This document shows, one piece after another, positions 1 to 7,943 of a stretch of 23,223 nucleotides of DNA; position 1 is the first letter of the stretch, and the number at the start of each line of letters is the position of its first letter. The stretch is from the NCBI GenBank assembly GCA_024364805.1, contig CM044498.1, positions 52,238,659 through 52,261,881 on the forward strand, given 5' to 3'. The notes beneath the pieces are model-generated. The model ran no database searches, was not told the origin of the DNA, and saw only the letters and a program-made list of their open reading frames with translations. This DNA is from Euprymna scolopes (Eukaryota; Mollusca; Cephalopoda; Sepiida; Sepiolidae). A program made the translations under genes and the position numbers.

Positions 1-234
1 ACTTTTTTCGCCGATATTTTTTAAAGTTATCCTCTCCTAAAAATTGTCTAGCCTTAATTTTAAAAAGTGTAGCTTCCGGTTTGGCGGTGGTCGTAACAGC
101 ATAAACGTTAGGTTTTACCCCGTTCTTTTCCTCCTTTGCTGTATGGGTTCGAGCCTGCCTTCCTACTACCACTTTTTTTTTTTTGCTCAACATACACATC
201 CAAACACCCGGGCAACACCGGTCTGAAATGCTAG
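1..234 (+). mobile_element. Helitron-like unit 1, 3' part only
   Basis: The window opens inside a non-coding repeat whose right end has the hallmarks of a Helitron 3' terminus: a GC-rich hairpin (CCCGGGCAACACCGGT, 207-222) about 8 bases before CTAG (231-234), followed by T. The body, including CTTCCGGTTTGGCGGTGGTC near 73-92 and a T-run near 172-184, recurs at an exact offset of 689 bases in the next unit. No Rep/helicase coding is visible, so this is a non-autonomous copy. Its left end lies outside the window. The open frames here are shadows of the repeat. Confidence 0.6.
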
Positions 235-923
235 TATATATATAAAAGTGAACGTGCCTGTGTGTGGGTGTGTGTGCATTTCCCTACGAAATAACTCTCT
301 CAATTTAAAGTCTACAGACTCGAAATTTTATATACAAGAAAACATTAAATTTCAAAGGATCATAATAGGGGTCAAAGTTTTAAAAAATTGACCTCTACGG
401 TGTCTACCAAATTCCTCAGACAATTTCTGATCTAAACGTTTGAAATTTGACATTCAGAGATAGGGCAAGCTCTTTAATCGGTTTTGGTCGAAAATATTTA
501 GTTACCAATATATAAATGTATGTATGTATGTTTGCATGTCTGCCTAAAACTTTTGACAAAGGCGACGGATTTGACCAAGATCAGTATCGTTTTAAAGTCC
601 CACCTTTCAGATGACAGATATCGAAAAATTGGCTGAACACATTAATATCTTCACCTTCAACTGGGAACTTTTCTACAGGGGAGGGGGTCGCTTTTGTCGC
701 CGATATTTTTGAAAGTCATCCTCTCCTTTCGATTGTCTAGGCTTAATTTTTTAAAATGTCACTTCCGGTTTGGCGGTGGTCGTAACAGCAAAGACTCAGG
801 TTTTTTTCACGTTCTTTTTCTCCTTCGCGGTACGGGTTCGAGCCTGTCTTCCTACTACCACTTTTTTTTTTTTGCTCAACATACACCTCCATACAACCGG
901 GCAATGCCGGGCTTAAATGCTAG
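235..923 (+). mobile_element. Helitron-like unit 2, full length, 689 bp
   Basis: This unit starts immediately after the CTAG of unit 1, with an AT-rich start (TATATATATAAAAGTG) and a GT-rich stretch, and runs to its own hairpin (CCGG-GCAATG-CCGG, 897-910) and CTAG (920-923), again followed by T. The direct, same-orientation junction with no host sequence between units is visible in the sequence. Non-autonomous Helitrons are known to form head-to-tail arrays. The usual 5' TC start is not preserved at the junction, which lowers certainty about the exact left edge. Confidence 0.6.
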
Positions 924-1344
924 TATATATATAAAAGTATACGTGTCTGTGTGTCTGTGTACATTTCCCTACGCAATAATTCTGTCAATTTTAAGTCTAC
1001 AGACGCGAAATTTGATATACAGGGTACTGAGATTTGGGAAAATCGATGTGATCGATTTTGGGCCAGAAATTTGGCGATTAAGGGGTCAAAGTTCAATGAT
1101 TTGACCTTTGAGAACTCTACCAAACTCCTCCGACAATTTTGGGTCTAAACACTTGAAATTTTAGATATAGGTTCATTGGACATGGATCTAACTTAATAAC
1201 TTGATTTGAGCCCAAAACAGTAAATTTTAAGGGGTCATAATAGGGGTCAAAGTTTTAAAAAAATTGACCGTTTTTATTGTTTTCTTTTTGTTTTGCTTAA
1301 CATACACCTCCAAACCCCCGGGCAAGGCTGGGCCTAAATGCTAG
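924..1344 (+). mobile_element. Helitron-like unit 3, shortened, 421 bp
   Basis: The third unit begins with the same AT-rich and GT-rich start (TATATATATAAAAGTATACG) and ends at hairpin CCCGG-GCAAGG-CTGGG (1317-1332) plus CTAG (1341-1344) and T. It lacks about 268 bases relative to unit 2, including the CTTCCGGTTTGGCGGTGG block. A GGGGTCAAAGTT-containing segment occurs twice inside it (about 1082 and 1244), and the second is nearly the same as unit 2 near 368-390. Confidence 0.55.
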
Positions 1345-1506
1345 TGTCTAATAGTTTTATAACATTATAAATTTATTTGCTTGCCTAAGAAAGCAAATGT
1401 GATACAAGTTCGTTTTTAATGTGTGTAAGGTGGGGGGCAGCTCCTCTGAAACAAGGGTAATTGGTAGGGATGTTTCCATTTAGCTTTGATTTTGATTTTT
1501 TTATTG
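1345..1506. other. AT-rich spacer, nothing recognised
   Basis: Sequence between the Helitron-like array and the microsatellite. I see no gene or repeat in it. Confidence 0.4.

Positions 1507-1582
<76 letters not shown>
1507..1582. repeat. Compound microsatellite (AT)13(GT)25
   Basis: An uninterrupted AT run (1507-1532) passes directly into an uninterrupted GT run (1533-1582). Long open frames across it on both strands, with Tyr-Ile, Cys-Val or Thr-His runs, are repeat artefacts. Confidence 0.97.
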
Positions 1583-1583
<1 letters not shown>

Positions 1584-1797
1584 AGTTACGAAGAAGACGA
1601 AAATAAAATTACGACGGCTGCGGCGACGGAAAAGAAATAGAATTTTGAATTCGACTCTTTTTCTCTCTTCTTTTATCTGTTTTGAGAACAAGCAAACGTT
1701 TCGTTGAGCACAAACACGACTTTTACGTCGAACGAATTTACGTGACTAAAATAAGGATTACTTTTCGGAAAATAAACTATAGACAATCTTTCAAGTT
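1583..1797 (+). repeat. Leader-like direct repeat, copy 1
   Basis: About 215 bases beginning CAGTTACGAAGAAGACGAAA recur, diverged but clearly alignable, at 3449-3688. Shared landmarks include GAACAAGCAAACGTTTCGT and TCGAACnAATTTACGTGA. Copy 1 starts right at the end of the GT tract and is followed by a gag-like remnant. Copy 2 is followed by a protease-like remnant. It may be a retroelement leader or a truncated LTR. No clean TG...CA ends or primer-binding site are visible. Confidence 0.6.
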
Positions 1798-1799
1798 AT

Positions 1800-1960
1800 T
1801 ATTATGACGAAGATACTAATCAGTAGTAACACGGTGAAACCGTTTACCGGTGAAGGAGATGTTGTTATGTGGCTGAAGAAACTGATGATGTGGCGAGCTT
1901 TCTCCTATTCTATTTAGAGCAAGAGGCATTAACCCTCTACTTTGAAATGGACGAACGAAT
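1800..1960 (+). pseudogene. Ty3/Gypsy gag-like fossil fragment
   Basis: A short stretch translates to a Gypsy-gag-like segment (VKPFTGEGDVVMWLKK) followed by a Leu/Glu-rich continuation. I recognise this pattern from the start of gag in cephalopod and other molluscan Ty3/Gypsy elements; this is recall, not a search result. It is a broken fossil of which only the beginning of gag is present. It belongs to the same kind of element as relic A further right, though whether it is part of that insertion cannot be decided here. Confidence 0.45.
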
Positions 1961-2350
1961 AATGAAGTTAGTCAGATCTTTGGAGGTGGGGATTCGCCGA
2001 TAGGATTCGGTTGGATTTTTGTTTTAAATTCTCGTCGTAAAATGAATATATTAAAATACGATTCGGTTAAATATTAAATGCGCATTCGAAAGTCAAAGTG
2101 AAAATTCGTCATTCTGTGGAGAATTTTAATTAGTCACACGCAAGTTGAACTTTGTGTAAATTCGTTGTTCTATAGGGAATTTTGAATAACAATTCGAACG
2201 TCGGATCGTTAAGTTTTTTTTTTCATCGTCGTGAAAAAATAAATTACGAATCGAGTTTGACTTTTGAGACATGCGTCGTTAAGTTATAGAAACGATTTAA
2301 ATTACAATTCTAGCCAGACTTTTACATTTTTAGAATTAACGTTGTACGTG
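1961..2350. other. AT-rich anonymous sequence
   Basis: No gene is seen. AAATTCGT-containing segments recur loosely near 2103 and 2158, hinting at an old tandem duplication. No promoter or RNA gene is recognised. Confidence 0.4.
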
Positions 2351-2465
2351 GGCCAGTTGCATATGGCGGCGTATCATCGGCCAGTTACGTCTAGCGGTGT
2401 AACATGGCCAGTTGTGTCTAGCGGTATATTGTGCGCTAGTTGCGTGGGCGATGTAGCGTGGGCTA
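2351..2465. repeat. 27-bp minisatellite, about 4 diverged units
   Basis: Units start at about 2351, 2379, 2406, 2433 and 2460 with the theme GGCCAGTTGnGTCTAGCGGTGT. The regular spacing of 27-28 bases and the shared GCCAGTT/GCTAGTT start support a tandem array. It is richer in G and C than its surroundings. The open frame across it shows no family features. Confidence 0.7.
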
Positions 2466-3190
2466 GTGTGGTCAGAAAGGTTAATATACGATAACGATAA
2501 AATGGAACCGGACGATTTTCACGAGGCAGAAGTGAAAGCACATGCTCATGGGGAAGCCCCACGTTTGCGAAGAAGTATGTGGGGATTCGTGAAGAAAGTA
2601 ATAAAACTCCCAACCGGATGTTGACCTGTCGGCTGTTACAGACAAGGTGTGTAAATGTGTTAGTACGCATCGACTTGACGCCCCCATCCGATCAAAAAGA
2701 GACAAATAATAAAAATTAATTAACCAATGGGAACGGGATGCGCTAAAAATAAGATTTAACAATCAACGTGTCTGTGGGAATGAGTAAGGAGAAATATAAA
2801 CGCAGGATTTTTGTAAACGAGAAAAGAAGGAAAGAAGACACCAAGGAAACAGGACACAGGTGCAGTCAAGCGAGAAGTTACCCTGCTTTCACCGTAAAAG
2901 CTGAAAACACTCCTCTTTGTAACCGCTACTCGAACAACAAAAAGAAACAAGGAATAAGTACTCTTTATGAACATTTTTCTTTTTCCTCCATTTCTTCCAA
3001 CATCTTAGTTTTTATTATTTTGAAAGTGACTACTCATGAAAATGAACTTCTTTAAACACGCACATTCAATCTAGTCTTTTATTTTTGATAAAAGTTATTT
3101 CAAAACCTTAAATGTTCATAGTTTGTTTTTTATATTGTAATACACGAAACAACCTATAAGTATCCGACAAAACTCGACCACAACCGGGAT
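2466..3190. other. Anonymous AT-rich stretch with no supported gene
   Basis: Several short open frames cross this stretch on both strands, none with a recognisable motif. The block around 2770-2960 has mixed composition and could belong to an LTR or untranslated region of the neighbouring Gypsy relic, but no matching second copy was found in the window. Confidence 0.35.
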
Positions 3191-3372
3191 GTCACCTATG
3201 TAATCATGAGATCAGGGAGGGGTGTAATGACGATGTAGGGAGACAGCGGTGGGCGTCCATTGGTGGCGTATGCCCTCCGTGGAAAAGCGCTGGCATTCGA
3301 ACCTGAAACCTGTCCGATACGAAATATAAGAAGATAAATGCAAATTTAGGTGCCATTGTGGTTCGAGGCGGC

Positions 3373-3380
3373 TATATAAA
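3373..3380 (+). promoter_or_regulatory. TATA-like box upstream of leader repeat copy 2
   Basis: TATATAAA (3373-3380) sits in a locally GC-richer stretch (3230-3372) and about 75 bases before leader-like copy 2. That is a plausible layout for a retroelement promoter. Position and motif are the only support. Confidence 0.25.
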
Positions 3381-3448
3381 AAGATGTTTTTCTTTTTGTT
3401 TTTTGTTTTTTCCACGGCAGTGAAATTATCCCGTGCACATGAAGTTGT

Positions 3449-3688
3449 TGTCAGTTGCGAAGAAGACGAAAAGAGAATTACGACGGCAGAGGCGACGAGG
3501 GAGAAGACATAGAAGGTTGATTGTTAAAAAGAATTCCGAATCCGGCCCTTTTTTTTCTTTTCTTTTCTCTGTTTTAAGAACAAGCAAACGTTTCGTCGAG
3601 CGCGAACACGACTTGAATGTCGAACAAATTTACGTGATTAAAATAGGGATTAATTTCCCGAAAAAAAACTACAAACAATCTTTCACAT
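3449..3688 (+). repeat. Leader-like direct repeat, copy 2
   Basis: Second copy of the repeat at 1583-1797, about 240 bases long with small length differences. It is preceded by a T-rich tract and a TATA-like box and is followed directly by protease-like remnants. The open frame crossing it is rich in Lys and Arg and has no clear family identity. Confidence 0.6.
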
Positions 3689-3689
3689 G

Positions 3690-4200
3690 TGAGTTTAACG
3701 GAAACTGAAAATGAAGAAGGTTTACGCAAATATGTCACGGTAAAAATTCTGAACAAGGAAATAAAAATGCAAATGGACACTAATTCGATATTAAATTTAA
3801 AAACAAAATAGACCTAAATTGCGAGATCACACAGAACAAAAAAGGCTGTACGCTCATCCTACACAAATTAACTTCGAAACGGAATGTTTAACCAACATGA
3901 CTATTGAGAAAAAGTTAAAAAAAATCTATGTACTTAGAAATGCCACAAACTTATATGGTCCAAACAGGATGCATGAATTTATTATGAAATTATGAAACCA
4001 GCCAATCAATAATTTTTGAAAAAAAAAATACAACAGACACCAAAGTCTTGAAAAACAAATTCAAAGAAAACTTTCCTTGTTCTAGGCCAGGAAAGGCCAA
4101 ACAGAAGGCGCAAACAAACTGATATTGTTGTAGACCGAACAAAAGTAGCTCTCCTCAACCAAAAGCAGCGCTTGACCACAAACTAAAAAACCAAAAACAG
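3690..4200 (+). pseudogene. Ty3/Gypsy pol fossil, protease-like part (relic A, left end)
   Basis: Short translated blocks resemble the start of a Gypsy pol: a segment like YVTVKILNKEIKMQMDT near 3735-3785, typical of the stretch entering a retropepsin active site, and a block like NATNLYGPNRMHEF near 3940-3980, similar to the end of retropepsin domains in this family. The fossil is old and broken many times. It is in the same orientation as the reverse transcriptase relic beginning at 7944. About 3.7 kb, including a LINE, lies between them. Confidence 0.4.
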
Positions 4201-4227
4201 ACAGGCTACTCTATCACTAGCCCTAAA

Positions 4228-4539
4228 GTGATAATACTTTCGCCATGCGACCCAGTCGTAAGTGACTATGCAACTACAGGCGATTTTAAACTGGATAAAA
4301 AAAAATCAGCTATATTGACGCAGGTACCAGCCACAACTCTATTTTTCCTAGTATTGGAACATTATTTACCGACATCAAACGTAATTCAAGAATATTACGT
4401 ACAGCAAATTGATAATGCCCAAACGGTTTCCCCACAAAATGGAATAACTGCCAGACCGTTTTACACGATCTCTCTTCAAAATTATCTGTTGGAGTTTGAA
4501 CTTGGTATTCTTAGCGGTGCAGTTTTTACGTCATTTTAA
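4228..4539 (+). CDS. Unrecognised 103-codon ORF
   Basis: An open frame reads MIILSPCDPVVSDYATTGDF and continues to a stop after about 103 codons. I recognise no domain, signal peptide or clear membrane segment. It starts at GTG/ATG-like context within the fading end of Gypsy relic A. It could be a chance open frame, part of a retroelement, or a real small gene. No splice sites or promoter single it out. Confidence 0.12.
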   Translation: MIILSPCDPVVSDYATTGDFKLDKKKSAILTQVPATTLFFLVLEHYLPTSNVIQEYYVQQIDNAQTVSPQNGITARPFYTISLQNYLLEFELGILSGAVFTSF

Positions 4540-4648
4540 ACGGAGTCCAACACGTGTGATAATCATAGACAGCAGCGATGGTGACTTGCGGAAACATTAT
4601 CGAGAATGGACGGGTTTATTTTGGGCGAGTGGGTCTTTTTATATGGGC

Positions 4649-4663
4649 TTTCTAGAATATTCC
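4649..4663 (+). promoter_or_regulatory. Heat-shock-element-like motif
   Basis: TTCTAGAATATTC fits the three-unit pattern TTCnnGAAnnTTC exactly (TTC 4650-4652, GAA 4655-4657, TTC 4660-4662). A TATA-like TTTTTATATGGG lies just upstream, and AATAAA follows at 4689-4694. Nine fixed bases will sometimes match by chance in a 23-kb AT-rich window, so this is a candidate only. Confidence 0.25.
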
Positions 4664-4699
4664 AACCTATTTGCTGTCTACATACTTGAATAAACAAAA

Positions 4700-5219
4700 A
4701 TATAATGCCATGTATTTGAGTGTAAACAAATCGCGTTATAGCCACGACTCTACACGCTGATAAAATTGCGTGGACGAACGGTGACAAAATCAAATTGTTC
4801 CTGAAATGAATAAATTCGTTTGATTACGTGTCGAGAGACTGGATTTAGCTGGTCACAACACACGCGTTTAAATTGTGATTGTTGATTTCTATTGTTATTG
4901 ATTGCCGTTTCCTGTTATTTTTATTTGGACAACGGATTATTTCTACACGCAACTGTTTTTTTTTGTTTTTTTTTAATCTTTTGATAACTTTGCTTTTGAA
5001 CGGTTAACCTTATGTTTATGACCATGTCAACTGTGAACCACCAGGAGCCATAAATGACCAAGGAGGTAGGGGAGAAGCTTACCCCCCCCTACACACACCA
5101 AACTAGAGCAAACCCTCGACAATTATAATTAACTTGCATGAATTCATAAAAAAGGCTAATACATACCAACATTTATGGTTAAACCAACAATTTCTTAGGT
5201 AAATTTGACACACAGCTGT
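4700..5219. other. Anonymous sequence, no gene seen
   Basis: AT-rich, with T-runs near 4957-4975 and a short C-rich patch at about 5080-5095. No gene or mobile element is recognised. Confidence 0.4.
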
Positions 5220-5325
5220 CAAAACTTTTAACTCCAAAACTCGACACTCTGTTTTCAAAACTTCCAACTTCAAAACTTGACATTTTATTTTCAAAACCTC
5301 CAACTCAAAACTCGATACTCTTTGG
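5220..5325 (-). repeat. 36-bp minisatellite, 3 units
   Basis: Units at 5220-5255, 5256-5291 and 5292-5325 share CAAAACTTCCAACTTCAAAA and a CTCGACACTCTnTTTT end. The period is a multiple of three. On the minus strand it stays open and gives a 12-residue peptide repeat of the form LEVLKTECRVLK. The surrounding 82-codon minus-strand frame (5103-5351) has no recognised domain and may exist only because of the repeat. Confidence 0.8.
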
Positions 5326-5645
5326 CTTGCACACGAGTACGTATGTAGCACAGCTTTTCAAGCTCGTCCCCTGTTCGCTTCACACCCGTTTTTATTCACC
5401 TGTCTCATTCACATAGAAACGGCGACAGTTTGTGTCGCTCACGTGACCGTCAACCATAAAACCAACTGGGTGCCGCCATTTTAGTCTTTCTTTCTTTCTT
5501 TTTTTTTTACACGAGCGACCCTTTGAAGCATGCACACTTGCTAGCCAAGTAAGTTCCGATTTTTCCCTAGTTACAGAAAAAGGACTTTTGATTGATCTTC
5601 CAAAATGAAACTAATTTCCAAACGTACAATTCAAGTATTTGTTTA
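5326..5645. other. Anonymous stretch with E-box and YY1-like motifs
   Basis: No gene is seen. A palindromic TCACGTGAC lies at 5439-5447 and GCCGCCATTTT at 5472-5482, followed by a pyrimidine tract (5486-5510). Such motifs occur in TATA-less promoters, but no transcript can be assigned. Confidence 0.2.
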
Positions 5646-5649
5646 GGAC

Positions 5650-7190
5650 AAAAAAACTAAAAAAGTTATTAATCATCTAAACGAGCTGGTCCTAGAACTC
5701 ATTGGTACAACCGGAATAAGACCATTGAGAATAGTAAAATGTAAAAGACTACACACTTGGAATTTATTATTTTCAACACCCAAAGATTGTATAGAGCTAG
5801 CACAAAAGAAATCATAACTAAAAACCACATCTTGCATATGGAGTACTTGGGCTGACGAAGAACCGCCATTCCCGTATTTCATGTGCCATGTCATGTAGAG
5901 TAAAAACACATTGCAACATTCCTAATGAAATACGGAGATATCATTAAGATTGACTGTGACGAACATTTGTCAATTTGGCAGTTATTTTAGACCGTCAAGC
6001 TTTTAATGAAATATCACAATTGACAAAATAGCAGTCATAGTCGCAGGCAGGAGGCCTTCGTGTTGGACCTGTGAGCAATCAACAGAGCAGCATATCAAAC
6101 ATAAGGTGGGTGTTCACCTGGGCACAAAAGTTGGGGTACCCATAAGAATAGAGATCAGAGACCACTTCCTAGAAGACAACATAAACAACAACATTGATGA
6201 ATTCCCCAACCTTAGCACAACAACTAAACCACCTAGAGAAAATGAGTCAGTACTAGTCACCGAGAAAAAGACTCCCAAGAGAATAAGCTTGAATCAACAG
6301 AAAAAAAGAGAGAATACTTAAAATGTCAGAAAAAGACCCGGGGGAAAAATTCCTTGAATTAAAAAATTTAGAAAAACAATTGAAAACAACAAAGACTTGT
6401 ACCCACTCTCCTCCAAGAGCTCAGGCCCAAGTACTCCCTCCAAAATAATCAGCAGACCTGTTATGAAATCAAAGTCATCACCAAAGCTCATGTCTCTCCT
6501 ATCACCACGCTCATAAAAAATTCAAATTAATCCCTAGAAGTCCAAAATTAAGGTCTAAATTAAATTCTCCAAAAACCATCCCTCTTGTCTTCCCTTTTCA
6601 GACTCCACAGAACTCCCTTTCAACCTCACCAACAAAGTCCAGCCACCATCACTATTTTTACACAAGACACCCAAAGACACTCCCCCATTCTCCAGTAAAA
6701 AAAAACAAAAAACAAATTGAATATCCCCCTCTCCCTAAGCCAATTACCCACCTAAAGAAAAAAATCATCACTCCATCTACACGGGCATGATCTTTACCAC
6801 AGAACACAATTGCAAATTAAGTGATCTCTGCAAACTATTGGAATTTAACGCAGAAAATGGGAATTGTATTGAAGATTGAATGAAATCCCCAGATACTGCC
6901 AAAATCCTGACACTAATCCGAACGTGGGATGAACTCTGGCGAATGCTAGAAGGAGCAAATCTAACTTTTGACATGTTTATTACTAAAGACCTCAATTTAC
7001 GATCATTTAGAAAATCTGGTTTTAGGGGAATCGCCGTTTGAATTTATCCATCACTATGTAGGGCTGCAAAACTAATATTCCTTTTGGATGTCGGTGGTGG
7101 GTCCCGAAACGGTCTTATAAACACTGCCATGGCTGAATATTCATGGGCGTGCCATTGACGACCTGGCTTCTGACATGTTCCTTCCGAATA
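5650..7190 (+). pseudogene. LINE ORF1 relic
   Basis: Fragmentary frames carry ORF1-like text on the + strand. Near 5660-5790 there is LELIGTTGIRPLRIVKCK followed by WNLLFSTPKDCIELAQKK. Near 5930-5975 a segment reads KYGDIIKIDCDE in part. At 6043-6078 AGRRPSCWTCEQ looks like the start of a CCHC zinc knuckle, typical of ORF1 in Tx1-like, Jockey and related LINEs. Ser/Pro-rich text follows (PVMKSKSSPKLMSLL near 6460). ORF1 proteins bind the element RNA. Several stops and frame changes interrupt it, so no product is expected. The endonuclease relic follows directly, in the normal ORF1-ORF2 order. The LINE clade is uncertain. Confidence 0.5.
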
Positions 7191-7211
7191 CCCAGTTCTA
7201 AGTTATCACAA

Positions 7212-7935
7212 TGGCACTCAGATTAGCAAGCCTGAATATCTGAAGGTTGAGAGGTGTATGTGACCTTCAACACCTTGGTGTGGATATTTGTTGTCTACAG
7301 GAGACTCACTTTATTCCATCAGATTATCACGGTGTGCTGGATAGTGCTCTACTCATCACATTTTTATGTCAATTCAAGGAGAGTTTCCTGACTAGTTAAG
7401 CAGACTTTGAATGCGTTATGTGACCCAGTGTTTGTCAATCCTGATGGAAGGCTGTGCATTTTGGATCTTAAACGATGTGGTATTTCAGCTTATTGGGGTT
7501 TGTGTGCATAATAGCTTTACTGATAAGCCTTTTTTTTCAGTAGATTGAGCCTTTTATGAATACATCTCGACGGATTAGTCTAGCGGGAGATGGGAAAGTA
7601 GTCCTGGATTTCAATACAGATTGCAGAGATAACATTTCAATGGTAACTAACCAAAAATCAGGTGGTTAAACCATTTCAGGATTTTATTGATAAGTTTGAT
7701 TTTGTTGATAATTTCCGGAATGAAAAACCCCATGACTTAGTAAGGACTTGGACAAATAGACGCGGTTCTGATTCAATGCAACTTTTGAGCTACATCAATC
7801 GGTTCTTAATTAGGCGAGTCAACATAGGGTTTTTGATTGTTCAAATTTTAATAATATAGATTATTCGGATCACAGGCTCGTCCAGGTTTGGGTAGACCTT
7901 AAATAGCATTAAACCTAGGATCCAGTTCCTTATCA
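7212..7935 (+). pseudogene. LINE ORF2 APE-type endonuclease relic
   Basis: Starting at an ATG, the translation reads MALRLASLNI, then GVDICCLQETHF near 7280-7315. Near 7590 there is AGDGKVVLDFNTDC (compare the GDWN motif), then RTWTNRR (about 7742-7762), YINRFLIRR (about 7791-7817) and YSDHRLVQVW (about 7862-7891). These are the ordered landmarks of an apurinic-endonuclease-like LINE domain: N-terminal LN, QETH, GD-N, WTWTN, Y-DR and SDH. The enzyme nicks the target DNA for target-primed reverse transcription. The frame is broken in several places. The relic ends just after the SDH motif and no LINE reverse transcriptase follows. Gypsy reverse transcriptase coding begins within about 10 bases instead. 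LINEs usually lose the 5' end, so a missing 3' half suggests a later deletion or recombination. Confidence 0.7.
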
Positions 7936-7943
7936 ATTTTCGA

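Noticed and set aside
1416-1707. Open frames across the AT/GT microsatellite on both strands
   Set aside because: They consist of repeat-encoded residues plus short flanks, with no independent support.
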